Source: an uncultured Clostridia bacterium (GTDB lineage: Bacteria; Bacillota; Clostridia; Peptostreptococcales; Anaerovoracaceae). From it: a DNA stretch of 5,699 nucleotides. The notes under the pieces are model-generated. The model worked only from the letters and a program-made list of their open reading frames with translations, made no database searches and had not been told where the DNA came from. The position numbers were made by a program, and so were the translations under genes. Positions 1 to 5,643 of the stretch are shown in pieces. The DNA lies in the NCBI GenBank assembly GCA_945788655.1, contig CALZMV010000089.1:1-5699 (forward strand). The letters are read 5' to 3'. The first letter of the stretch is position 1. The number at the start of each line of letters is the position of its first letter.

Positions 1-73
1 TCTCTTCTCCCTTGCATCCTGTTATCGAAAATGCCATTGTTCCGATAAGTGCTGCTAATAATAATTTCTTCAT
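1..73 (-). CDS. Lipoprotein, N-terminal fragment (runs off the window)
   Basis: Only the first 24 codons are present. They encode a classic type II signal peptide: two lysines after Met1, a hydrophobic stretch at about residues 4-17, and a lipobox Ile-Thr-Gly-Cys with the lipidated cysteine at residue 20. The mature protein begins Cys-Lys-Gly-Glu-Glu. The start is supported by a GAGGAG ribosome binding site (84-79) five bases before the ATG. The product is expected to be lipidated, cleaved by signal peptidase II and held on the outer face of the membrane. It follows the peptidase gene by 110 bases and appears to have its own extended -10 promoter, with a hairpin in its leader. The functional domain lies outside the window, so a solute-binding protein, an SGNH hydrolase or something else cannot be told apart. 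Confidence 0.85.
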   Translation of the reverse strand, partial: MKKLLLAALIGTMAFSITGCKGEE

Positions 74-78
74 AATTA

Positions 79-87
79 CTCCTCTCT
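79..87 (-). promoter_or_regulatory. Ribosome binding site of the lipoprotein gene
   Basis: The minus strand reads AGAGAGGAG here, with five bases (TAATT) before the ATG at 73. It supports the start of the lipoprotein fragment. It lies directly after the T-rich stretch that follows the leader hairpin, leaving no room for a promoter between hairpin and start codon. Confidence 0.7.
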
Positions 88-100
88 GAAAAAATTTATA

Positions 101-128
101 GTATTTCCTGCGTTCGTACAGGAAATAC
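101..128 (-). other. Perfect 10-bp inverted repeat: leader hairpin, terminator or operator
   Basis: The arms at 101-110 and 119-128 (GTATTTCCTG / CAGGAAATAC) pair without a mismatch around an 8-base loop. On the minus strand the second arm is followed by TATAAATTTTTTC. It could therefore end transcription coming from the peptidase gene, although the run of Ts starts about six bases after the stem, which is late for a good intrinsic terminator. The predicted transcription start of the lipoprotein gene falls at about 128-129, which would place the hairpin at the extreme 5' end of that mRNA. A repressor site at the start point is a third reading. The structure is seen directly; its role is inferred. 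Confidence 0.65.
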
Positions 129-134
129 CACAGT

Positions 135-143
135 ATTATATCA
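135..143 (-). promoter_or_regulatory. Extended -10 promoter of the lipoprotein gene
   Basis: The minus strand reads TGATATAAT from 143 to 135, a perfect TATAAT with the TG of an extended -10 element. At the normal spacing upstream there is no good -35 box (TTTCGT at a 17-base spacer), which fits an extended -10 promoter. The predicted start point is about 128-129, giving a leader of roughly 55 bases that contains the inverted repeat. The lipoprotein gene can thus be transcribed separately from the genes before it. Confidence 0.55.
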
Positions 144-183
144 AATTTTCCATAATGACGAAACTATAACATTGCAATCCCGT

Positions 184-1539
184 CTATGGTGAAACTCCAT
201 TTTCCAGCATAAAATTAATACCCAGTTTATTTCTTGTATCATCATCCTGGAAATGCCACCATTCACTTGAAAGGCCATTAAAACCGCCCTCTTTCATATA
301 TTTTGCAAGAAGGTTTGCATTGTCATTATTATTTAAAATAACAGAATGGTAAGATAAATCATGTATGTTACTCTGCATTTTTAGATCTTCTCCTGTTTCA
401 GGGTCACAAAGGGTTAGATCCAGGGCTATCCCTTTATTATGCGCACTTGACACCTGAGCAAGAAAGGCTCCGAGCTGATAACCTCCACCGGTTATTACCG
501 CCTTATAGGTAAGGTCCTCACTGTTTGTTATTCCTTCATTTTCCGTGGGAAGATACAGAGTTCCAAGAACGGTTCCCGTCTCATCCATAACAGCACCGTT
601 TTCTCCTATTAACGAACCAATAGGATATTCCGTAACGGTTCCTGCAGGAGCAATAATTGTTGTCAGATCGTTTAGTCGTATTGAGCCGTCATATGCCACC
701 ACAGATCCAACAGGTGGATAAGTTTTTTTATTTAACAGAGCATTTCCTTCCTCATCAAACTCTACCATTTCAACTCCATTTTCATCTCTCTCCGGTACCT
801 GACAGTCTATGTATGAATTTACGGTATCATATATATATCTTGTAGCAACATAAGGTCTGAATGCATCATATATTCGTAATTTGTATCCATCAGCTATTAC
901 TGTTTCGGCAACCGGCTGGAGTTTCTTTGCACAAGGGTAAAGGTATGGAACCAGGTATTCCCCGTCCCCCATATTTATATTTTCATATCCGGTTACCACG
1001 GTATCTGTAATCCCATACAAAATATAGTCATGTGCCATAAAGATAGAAGAATAGCTGTTAGTAATATTGTATTCAAGCAAATCCCCAAGATAGTCAGGCA
1101 GATTGATCAGACAGTACCCAGCATCTATCACCCCACTGTTCCCGGCAAAAACAACATTAAAATAATTATCTTGTTCAGCTTCAACAACCAAAGGGGTCCC
1201 TTTAGGCACCGTATCAATGACCAGCTCTTTGGCATTGGTTCCCGTTGGAATCTCGCTGTAAAGTTCAAGATTTTTCAAAGGCCAGATCAAAGCTCCAACT
1301 GGAGACACTCCCTCATCCCATTGGGAAATATTAATGGGAATGTCATCCTTTACATACTCTTTATTCGGAGTAAGTTTCTCTCCTACCACAACAACATTTG
1401 GAGCTTCTTTTTGAGGCTCTCCCGTATCAGCTTTCCTATTTTTATTAACTAAAATTTCCCATGCACAAAGCCCTCCCATCATCATGAAGGTACATAAAAC
1501 AAGTATAAGAATTAACAAATAAAACTTATTCTTTCCCAT
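184..1539 (-). CDS. Membrane-anchored VanX-type D,D-dipeptidase (peptidase M15D) with SH3-like domain
   Basis: This 451-residue protein has one membrane segment (about residues 6-27) after a short basic N-terminus, so the rest should lie outside the membrane. A linker leads to an SH3b-like beta-rich stretch (about 80-150), then the peptidase domain (about 155-447). VanX-family active-site motifs are complete: DAFRP with Arg228; SSAHNKGIALD with zinc ligands His367 and Asp374; SEWWHF with catalytic Glu426 and zinc ligand His429. Family members are zinc enzymes that cut D-Ala-D-Ala or related cell-wall peptides; cytoplasmic VanX lacks the anchor and the SH3-like part. Between Arg228 and His367 lie 139 residues, against about 45 in VanX, so there is an insertion of about 95 residues (roughly 247-345). 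The start sits 8 bases after the previous stop. Its ribosome site is weak (TAGAGAT overlapping that stop), which suggests translational coupling. Fold and metal site are well supported; the substrate is not known. Confidence 0.9.
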   Translation of the reverse strand: MGKNKFYLLILILVLCTFMMMGGLCAWEILVNKNRKADTGEPQKEAPNVVVVGEKLTPNKEYVKDDIPINISQWDEGVSPVGALIWPLKNLELYSEIPTGTNAKELVIDTVPKGTPLVVEAEQDNYFNVVFAGNSGVIDAGYCLINLPDYLGDLLEYNITNSYSSIFMAHDYILYGITDTVVTGYENINMGDGEYLVPYLYPCAKKLQPVAETVIADGYKLRIYDAFRPYVATRYIYDTVNSYIDCQVPERDENGVEMVEFDEEGNALLNKKTYPPVGSVVAYDGSIRLNDLTTIIAPAGTVTEYPIGSLIGENGAVMDETGTVLGTLYLPTENEGITNSEDLTYKAVITGGGYQLGAFLAQVSSAHNKGIALDLTLCDPETGEDLKMQSNIHDLSYHSVILNNNDNANLLAKYMKEGGFNGLSSEWWHFQDDDTRNKLGINFMLENGVSP

Positions 1540-1547
1540 AATAATCT

Positions 1548-3356
1548 CTAGAATACATCCTCATAAGTTACGGAACCATCCGACCAGACTATTTCATAAT
1601 AACCCGTATCAGCACCGCAATCTTCATAAAAGGTTTTGCTTACAATTGTTTTCCCGCCATTACCGCTCTGTTTATTATTTTTTGCTACTGTTTCCTTCTC
1701 TTTTTGTTCTTTCTGCTCAAGCAGCAGACCTTCCTCTTCTAGGCGTTTTTCCTCTTCCTCTTTTAATCGTTTTTCCTCTTCCGCTTTGAGTCTTTCTGCT
1801 TCTTCCCAGGCCTTCTTTTCTTCGGCTTCAAGCCTTTCTTTTTCAAGTTTCTCAGCTTGTTTTATTTCCTCAAGTTTTCTGTCATAATCCGCATTTATTT
1901 TATCAGAACTATCCTCATCACAAAGAATTGTCATGCCATCTTTTTTTGTAACAAACACCTTAACATTAATATCGTCAGGATTCTCATCAAGGTATAATGT
2001 GTATTCTCTGTCATTTAATAGAAATGCTTCATAAACTGAGAACGTACCATCCACAGATACCAGAACAAAAACTCTGGATTCTGTTTCTACCGCATCCTCA
2101 GGTATCACACCATTAATAACAAGCAATCCGTTTTCCCGGTGAATATCAACATCAGAAGGGTAATCCGGATTATCAGCAAGCGCTTCAAAAACAAATGCAG
2201 CCTCCGATTCCTCCGACAGTGAATCTGCAATCATCAATGGAGCAACCTTTGATAGAGACTGAATATGTCTTTCAACCTTTTCCATAATAACAACATCCGC
2301 TCCAATATAACCCATATCCGACAAATCATAGGGTTCAAGTTTTGTAAAATATGATCTTTCAAACTCTTCTGACAAAAGATCAATAAGGGCATTTCCAAAC
2401 GAGTCACGATACATAAGAAGTGCCCCCTCTCCTGCATCGGAGCTTGTAATTATCTCACTGTAGGTAACATCTTCTGTCTCGGAGTCCATAGCAAGCACAT
2501 CCTCAAGGCTCTTTGTTATCTTTTCATTATCACAATAATTATATTTGTAGGTATATTTCCTATCATAAACATAGTCTGCTTCATTATTGGAATGAAGTGG
2601 ATAAATCATCTGACTAAGATCTCCTGCCGCAGCTCCGCTTACAAGGTCCACCTCAAAACCGGTATAATCTTCGTGCTCCTTTGATGCTTTATTAAGAAGC
2701 TGATTATATCCCATTACAGCACCTTTTTTATTCCAGTGAGAATCCCCCTTAAGATACAGTGTCTCTGTACTATTCTCAAACAACTCAAATAAGTTTACAT
2801 AATTCACGCTTTCATTATTCAGGTAGACCTCAAGTCTTTTTGCATCCTTCTCATTTGAAATTGTGGCTGAATACCGAATAGGCATGTTTTCTGGATAAAT
2901 ACTGTTCTTGTTAGGACATATTGTAAAAACAAATTCAGCACCTCTGTTTTTTACGTAATCCTGCATAAGAGCCACATTTCTTGCTATGCTGAAAAGAGTT
3001 CTTTCATTTGAAAGGTTATCACCCAAATAATCATCCAGTGTAGATGAATAATAGAGCCATCCGTCCCTGCCAATAATTACATCATCTTCCGGAGAAGTCA
3101 TAAATATCCTGCCTCGGATTTGTGAATTTATGTCAACCATATGATTTCTAAAAGCGAACCTGTCCTCAAAATACAGGGATAGGTCCTCTAAATAATTCAG
3201 GTTAAGTCCCCTCTCGTTAATTATTTCAGGCATCTGTGAAAGTTTTTTATTTTCCGTGGTACTTTGCGTTGGAAAAACAAAGAACAGAAGAAATGGCACA
3301 GCCATAATCACAAATAATGATATAACATATATTTTCTTGACTAGATTCTCTTTCAT
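1548..3356 (-). CDS. DHHW/AlgX-like SGNH protein, probable polysaccharide O-acetyltransferase partner, with coiled coil
   Basis: This 602-residue protein has an N-terminal membrane segment (about residues 8-28), then the family's opening motifs: ENKKLSQMPE (35-44), a FEDRFAFR stretch (63-70) and GRDGWLYY (96-103). The SGNH-type catalytic residues are visible as GDSHW (Asp205, His207) and RDSFG (Ser319), matching the Asp, His and Ser of AlgX/AlgJ proteins. In that family the protein acts outside the membrane and moves acetyl groups from an MBOAT partner to a polysaccharide; the MBOAT gene lies 58 bases upstream here. Residues of about 395-478 look like a beta-sandwich. Residues 487-553 form a Glu/Lys/Leu-rich coiled coil, and 565-602 a small module with a Gly-Tyr-Tyr-Glu-Ile / Ser-Asp-Gly-Ser pattern. 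These C-terminal additions make it much longer than an ordinary DHHW protein. The start follows GAGG with a five-base spacer. Acyl group and polymer are unknown. Confidence 0.88.
   Translation of the reverse strand: MKENLVKKIYVISLFVIMAVPFLLFFVFPTQSTTENKKLSQMPEIINERGLNLNYLEDLSLYFEDRFAFRNHMVDINSQIRGRIFMTSPEDDVIIGRDGWLYYSSTLDDYLGDNLSNERTLFSIARNVALMQDYVKNRGAEFVFTICPNKNSIYPENMPIRYSATISNEKDAKRLEVYLNNESVNYVNLFELFENSTETLYLKGDSHWNKKGAVMGYNQLLNKASKEHEDYTGFEVDLVSGAAAGDLSQMIYPLHSNNEADYVYDRKYTYKYNYCDNEKITKSLEDVLAMDSETEDVTYSEIITSSDAGEGALLMYRDSFGNALIDLLSEEFERSYFTKLEPYDLSDMGYIGADVVIMEKVERHIQSLSKVAPLMIADSLSEESEAAFVFEALADNPDYPSDVDIHRENGLLVINGVIPEDAVETESRVFVLVSVDGTFSVYEAFLLNDREYTLYLDENPDDINVKVFVTKKDGMTILCDEDSSDKINADYDRKLEEIKQAEKLEKERLEAEEKKAWEEAERLKAEEEKRLKEEEEKRLEEEGLLLEQKEQKEKETVAKNNKQSGNGGKTIVSKTFYEDCGADTGYYEIVWSDGSVTYEDVF
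1744..1782 (-). repeat. Degenerate 24-bp tandem repeat in the coiled-coil coding region
   Basis: The 15-base string CGTTTTTCCTCTTCC (plus-strand reading) occurs at 1744-1758 and again at 1768-1782, exactly 24 bases apart. In the protein this gives an eight-residue period with Arg-Leu at 522, 530 and 538 in the coiled coil. The period stays in frame, so gain or loss of a unit would change coil length without a frameshift. Confidence 0.75.
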
Positions 3357-3361
3357 TTAAA

Positions 3362-3365
3362 CCTC
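3362..3365 (-). promoter_or_regulatory. Ribosome binding site of the DHHW gene
   Basis: The minus strand reads TGAGG followed by TTTAA and the ATG at 3356, a five-base spacer. This supports the chosen start, where the protein opens with a Lys-rich N-terminus before its membrane segment. A stronger AGGAGG lies further upstream (3406-3401) but has no start codon at a usable distance. Confidence 0.6.
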
Positions 3366-3414
3366 AATATTCAAAATATAAAATGACCTGTAAAAATTTG
3401 CCTCCTGCCGGCAC

Positions 3415-4773
3415 CTAAAATCTAAAGTAAATAAATGGATTATAGGTACTGCCTGCAAGAGAAACCATACATAATATGAGTAAAACTGAAGTAACAGCAT
3501 ATGTCCACATATTCTTTATATGAACAATTCCTGCTGATGCTATTATCGAAACTATTAAAGTAATAATAAACAAAATAGTAAACACACTTGAAAATGATGA
3601 AAGCTGGGCAGCATTCATAGAAAATCCAGTAAACATTATTCCAATCATGGTAAATGCCTGAGACACGCTATCGCTTCTAAAGAGCACAAAACCAACGCAT
3701 ACCACAACAAGCACGTATACCCTGGACAGCCATCCAAGTTTTTTTGAAAGCTTTGGGAAAAGAGTTTCCAGAGTTAAAAACAGTCCATGGTAGAGTCCCC
3801 ATAAAATAAAGGTCCAGTTTGCACCATGCCAAAGACCGGTAAGAAAGAACACAAAGAGCCTGTTAATCCAGGTACGCGTCTTTCCTTTTCTGTTTCCTCC
3901 AAGGGGAATATAAACATATTCTCTAAACCAGTTAGTAAGGGAAATATGCCAGCGCCTCCAGAAATCCTGAATGCTTTTTGCAGTATATGGGTAATCAAAG
4001 TTTTCCTTAAAATGAAATCCAAACATTCTTCCAAGCCCGATTGCCATATCTGAATATCCGGAGAAATCAAAATAAATCTGAAGCATGTAACTTATTGCTC
4101 CAATCCAGACAAGACCTGCGCTTAACCTGTCATATTGCAGTCCATATACATAATCTGCGGTCTGACCAAGGGTATTTGCTATAAGTACTTTTTTAGAAAG
4201 ACCTATAATAAATCTTTGTAGTCCTTCTGAAATATCATTAATATCTGTACTTCTTTCTTTTATCTCTTCATCAATGTCATGATATTTTACAATAGGTCCC
4301 GCAATGAGCTGTGGAAAAAAGGAAATATATAAGAGAATGTTGAAAAAGCTTTTTTCCGCATTCACACGATTCATGTACACATCCACAACATATGAAAGAG
4401 CCTGGAATGTAAAGAATGAAATGCCAACCGGCAATGTAATTTCCGGCTCCGGAATATTAACTCCCGGCAAAATATTAATGGTAGAAATAAGCATTCCAAG
4501 ATACTTGAAGATACACAGAATACCTAAATCAGCAATAAGTGTAACCACAAGTTTAAACTTTGTTTTATTCTTTTCAATCTGCAATGCCATGAAATAATTG
4601 ATATATGAGCATAAGAGCATAAGCAGAACATAAACAGGTTCTCCGTATGCATAGAAAAGAATACTTGCAATAATAAGTAATGCATTTTTAATTTTAATAT
4701 CCTTCGTCATGCCATATGAAGCTATCACAATCGGAAGAAAAACACATAGAAATGTTATGGACGAAAATACCAT
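3415..4773 (-). CDS. MBOAT family O-acyltransferase (AlgI/DltB type)
   Basis: The 452-residue product is a polytopic membrane protein with typical AlgI-family motifs. It begins MVFSSITFLCVFLP, has LPVGISFFTFQALSY (114-128), YFDFSGYSDMAIGLGRMFGF (234-253), FWRRWHISLT (271-280) and GLWHGANW (313-320), and ends NPFIYFRF. His316 in GLWHG matches the essential catalytic histidine of the family, and His276 lies in the second conserved WH motif. Such proteins pass acyl groups, usually acetyl, across the membrane to a partner that modifies an extracellular polymer; the DHHW gene just downstream supplies that partner. An in-frame ATG at 4827 would add 18 residues, but the ATG at 4773 is preferred. It is preceded by GAGGGG (4786-4781) with a seven-base spacer, and MVFSS is the usual family start. 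A promoter and two dyads lie in the gap upstream. DltB is less likely because no DltA or DltC gene is nearby, although neighbours outside the window are unseen. Confidence 0.93.
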   Translation of the reverse strand: MVFSSITFLCVFLPIVIASYGMTKDIKIKNALLIIASILFYAYGEPVYVLLMLLCSYINYFMALQIEKNKTKFKLVVTLIADLGILCIFKYLGMLISTINILPGVNIPEPEITLPVGISFFTFQALSYVVDVYMNRVNAEKSFFNILLYISFFPQLIAGPIVKYHDIDEEIKERSTDINDISEGLQRFIIGLSKKVLIANTLGQTADYVYGLQYDRLSAGLVWIGAISYMLQIYFDFSGYSDMAIGLGRMFGFHFKENFDYPYTAKSIQDFWRRWHISLTNWFREYVYIPLGGNRKGKTRTWINRLFVFFLTGLWHGANWTFILWGLYHGLFLTLETLFPKLSKKLGWLSRVYVLVVVCVGFVLFRSDSVSQAFTMIGIMFTGFSMNAAQLSSFSSVFTILFIITLIVSIIASAGIVHIKNMWTYAVTSVLLILCMVSLAGSTYNPFIYFRF

Positions 4774-4780
4774 AATATTA

Positions 4781-4786
4781 CCCCTC
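4781..4786 (-). promoter_or_regulatory. Ribosome binding site that decides the MBOAT start
   Basis: GAGGGG on the minus strand with seven bases (TAATATT) before the ATG at 4773. The longer reading from 4827 would place this site inside the coding region and has no comparable site of its own. Confidence 0.75.
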
Positions 4787-4792
4787 ATAATA

Positions 4793-4798
4793 ATTATA
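4793..4798 (-). promoter_or_regulatory. Candidate -10 box for the MBOAT operon
   Basis: A perfect TATAAT reads on the minus strand from 4798 to 4793. No convincing -35 box is found at 16-18 bases (CATTAT at 17). The predicted start point near 4786-4784 would give a very short leader beginning at or just before the ribosome site. The dyad at 4802-4824 covers the -35 region, so an activator- or repressor-controlled promoter is possible. The lack of a -35 box keeps confidence moderate. Confidence 0.4.
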
Positions 4799-4801
4799 GT
4801 A

Positions 4802-4824
4802 GTGCAGTATCCCCGATAATGCAC
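4802..4824. promoter_or_regulatory. Hyphenated 23-bp dyad over the -35 region: possible operator
   Basis: Nine of ten base pairs match around a three-base centre: outer arms GTGCA and TGCAC, inner arms TATC and GATA, with a single mismatch at 4807/4819. It ends four bases upstream of the TATAAT box, so a bound regulator would sit on the -35 region. On the RNA it could also form a hairpin, but no U-tract follows, so a terminator is unlikely. Confidence 0.5.
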
Positions 4825-4835
4825 CATTTATTCAA

Positions 4836-4868
4836 TTTAAGGCAATGCACAAAATACATTGCCTTAAA
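4836..4868 (-). terminator. Perfect 12-bp inverted repeat after the transglutaminase gene, possible terminator
   Basis: Arms at 4836-4847 and 4857-4868 (TTTAAGGCAATG / CATTGCCTTAAA) pair perfectly around a nine-base loop. The hairpin starts six bases after the transglutaminase stop codon, the usual place for a terminator or 3'-end stabilising hairpin. On the minus strand the stem is followed by TTGAATAAATGG rather than a U-run, and the run of Ts lies before the stem. It is therefore not a canonical intrinsic terminator on either strand. Confidence 0.5.
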
Positions 4869-4874
4869 AAATCC

Positions 4875-5618
4875 TTAGAAATTAACAGGTAAATAGCCCT
4901 GAGTCACTAGTGGTTGAATTGGGTACTGCTCGTAAGGAATTAGGAAGAAATCATATTTGCTTTTCTTCGCATCCTGCATTTCACAATCACATGTAAACCA
5001 CATTCCATTTAAATTTATTTCTGTCCATGAATGTGGTGTAAGTCCGCCTCTCGCTGAATGAATCTGACCATAAACTATTCTTGAATCGTATCCTGCTGCC
5101 TTTAATAAATATGCAAATGCCGCAGCGTATCGATAACAGTTTCCCTGACCTGTAGTCAGTGCCTCATATGCATATGCGGGTCCCCAGTTACCGGTTGGAG
5201 TTGTATAATCTCTCTTATATTCAGTTGCATTAATCATATAATCGAAAAGTGATCTGATTTTTTCAATATCTGTTTTTTCAGAAGAGGCTACCGGGCCCGC
5301 AATCTGTGCACAAAGTGAAGTAAAATCCCCTGTTGCCCCTAGTGCCGCAGTCGCTGTGGTCTGTGCTGTAGCTGCCGCCTGTTGAAGAGCAATAATTTTG
5401 TTTGTCTGTTCAACCGCCTCCTGATAAGTAATCAAGCCGGTAGGTCCCACTGTAAAGATTCCCACTGTAGTGTTAGTTGCAATAACACCATTATTATATA
5501 CATAATAATATCCTTCAGGCCGTGCAACCCAGCCTTCTGCCTTTACCGCCTTTGGAGCAGCCAGCACAAATAAGCCAATAACCGCAAGTGTCATCGCCAA
5601 CTTTCCAAATTTTCTCAT
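4875..5618 (-). CDS. Secreted transglutaminase-like domain protein
   Basis: This 247-residue protein opens with a signal peptide (basic Arg-Lys, hydrophobic core at about 8-20, probable cleavage after Val-Lys-Ala at residue 27). Residues 29-60 (GWV...GYYYVYNNGV) resemble one cell-wall/choline-binding-type repeat. An Ala/Gln-rich helical linker follows (about 66-95), then a transglutaminase-like domain (about 115-230). Its expected Cys-His-Asp triad is visible as GQGNC (Cys161), TPHSWTE (His196) and FTCDCE (Asp211). Bacterial members of this fold are mostly cysteine peptidases or cross-linking enzymes acting on surface proteins or cell wall; the substrate here is unknown. The start is firm: AAAGGAG (5632-5626) lies seven bases before the ATG. 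A hairpin follows the stop and the next gene has its own promoter-like sequence, so it is probably a separate transcription unit from the MBOAT operon. Asp211 has a cysteine on each side, which is unusual. Confidence 0.87.
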   Translation of the reverse strand: MRKFGKLAMTLAVIGLFVLAAPKAVKAEGWVARPEGYYYVYNNGVIATNTTVGIFTVGPTGLITYQEAVEQTNKIIALQQAAATAQTTATAALGATGDFTSLCAQIAGPVASSEKTDIEKIRSLFDYMINATEYKRDYTTPTGNWGPAYAYEALTTGQGNCYRYAAAFAYLLKAAGYDSRIVYGQIHSARGGLTPHSWTEINLNGMWFTCDCEMQDAKKSKYDFFLIPYEQYPIQPLVTQGYLPVNF

Positions 5619-5625
5619 CCCAATT

Positions 5626-5632
5626 CTCCTTT
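5626..5632 (-). promoter_or_regulatory. Ribosome binding site of the transglutaminase-like gene
   Basis: The minus strand reads AAAGGAG with seven bases (AATTGGG) before the ATG at 5618. It is the strongest conventional site in the window that is linked to a gene, and it fixes the start just ahead of a clean signal peptide. Confidence 0.75.
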
Positions 5633-5643
5633 TTCTTATATCT

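Noticed and set aside
171..178. ATTGCAAT palindrome just after the peptidase stop
   Set aside because: Eight-base palindromes arise by chance in AT-rich DNA; it is not followed by a T-run and has no partner site.
657..1452. Two plus-strand open frames (657-845 and 1030-1452)
   Set aside because: They lie wholly inside the peptidase gene, whose active-site motifs are all intact. The translations show no domain.
1636..1887. Plus-strand open frame rich in Ser and Phe
   Set aside because: It is the antisense shadow of the Glu/Lys-rich coiled coil, whose low-complexity codons lack stops in this frame. It has no convincing ribosome site or recognisable domain.
2234..2437. Minus-strand 67-codon frame within the DHHW gene
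   Set aside because: It is out of frame with the DHHW protein over its conserved RDSFG region and shows no own ribosome site.
3366..3414. A 16-codon GTG-started frame between the MBOAT and DHHW genes
   Set aside because: It has no ribosome site before the GTG, begins directly after the MBOAT stop and shows no recognisable features.
3774..4597. Open frames on both strands inside the MBOAT gene
   Set aside because: The MBOAT motifs cover this region continuously, and the alternative translations have no family features.
1548..4773. Reading the acyltransferase pair as a dlt (D-alanylation) locus
   Set aside because: No DltA ligase or DltC carrier gene is present, and the DHHW protein has AlgX-like rather than DltD-like opening motifs.
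4774..4827. An 18-residue N-terminal extension of the MBOAT protein
   Set aside because: The extension contains the ribosome binding site and -10 box, reads as unlikely protein, and family members begin at MVFSS.
5382..5573. Plus-strand 63-codon frame opposite the transglutaminase gene
   Set aside because: It is antisense to the signal peptide and linker and has no domain or plausible start signal.
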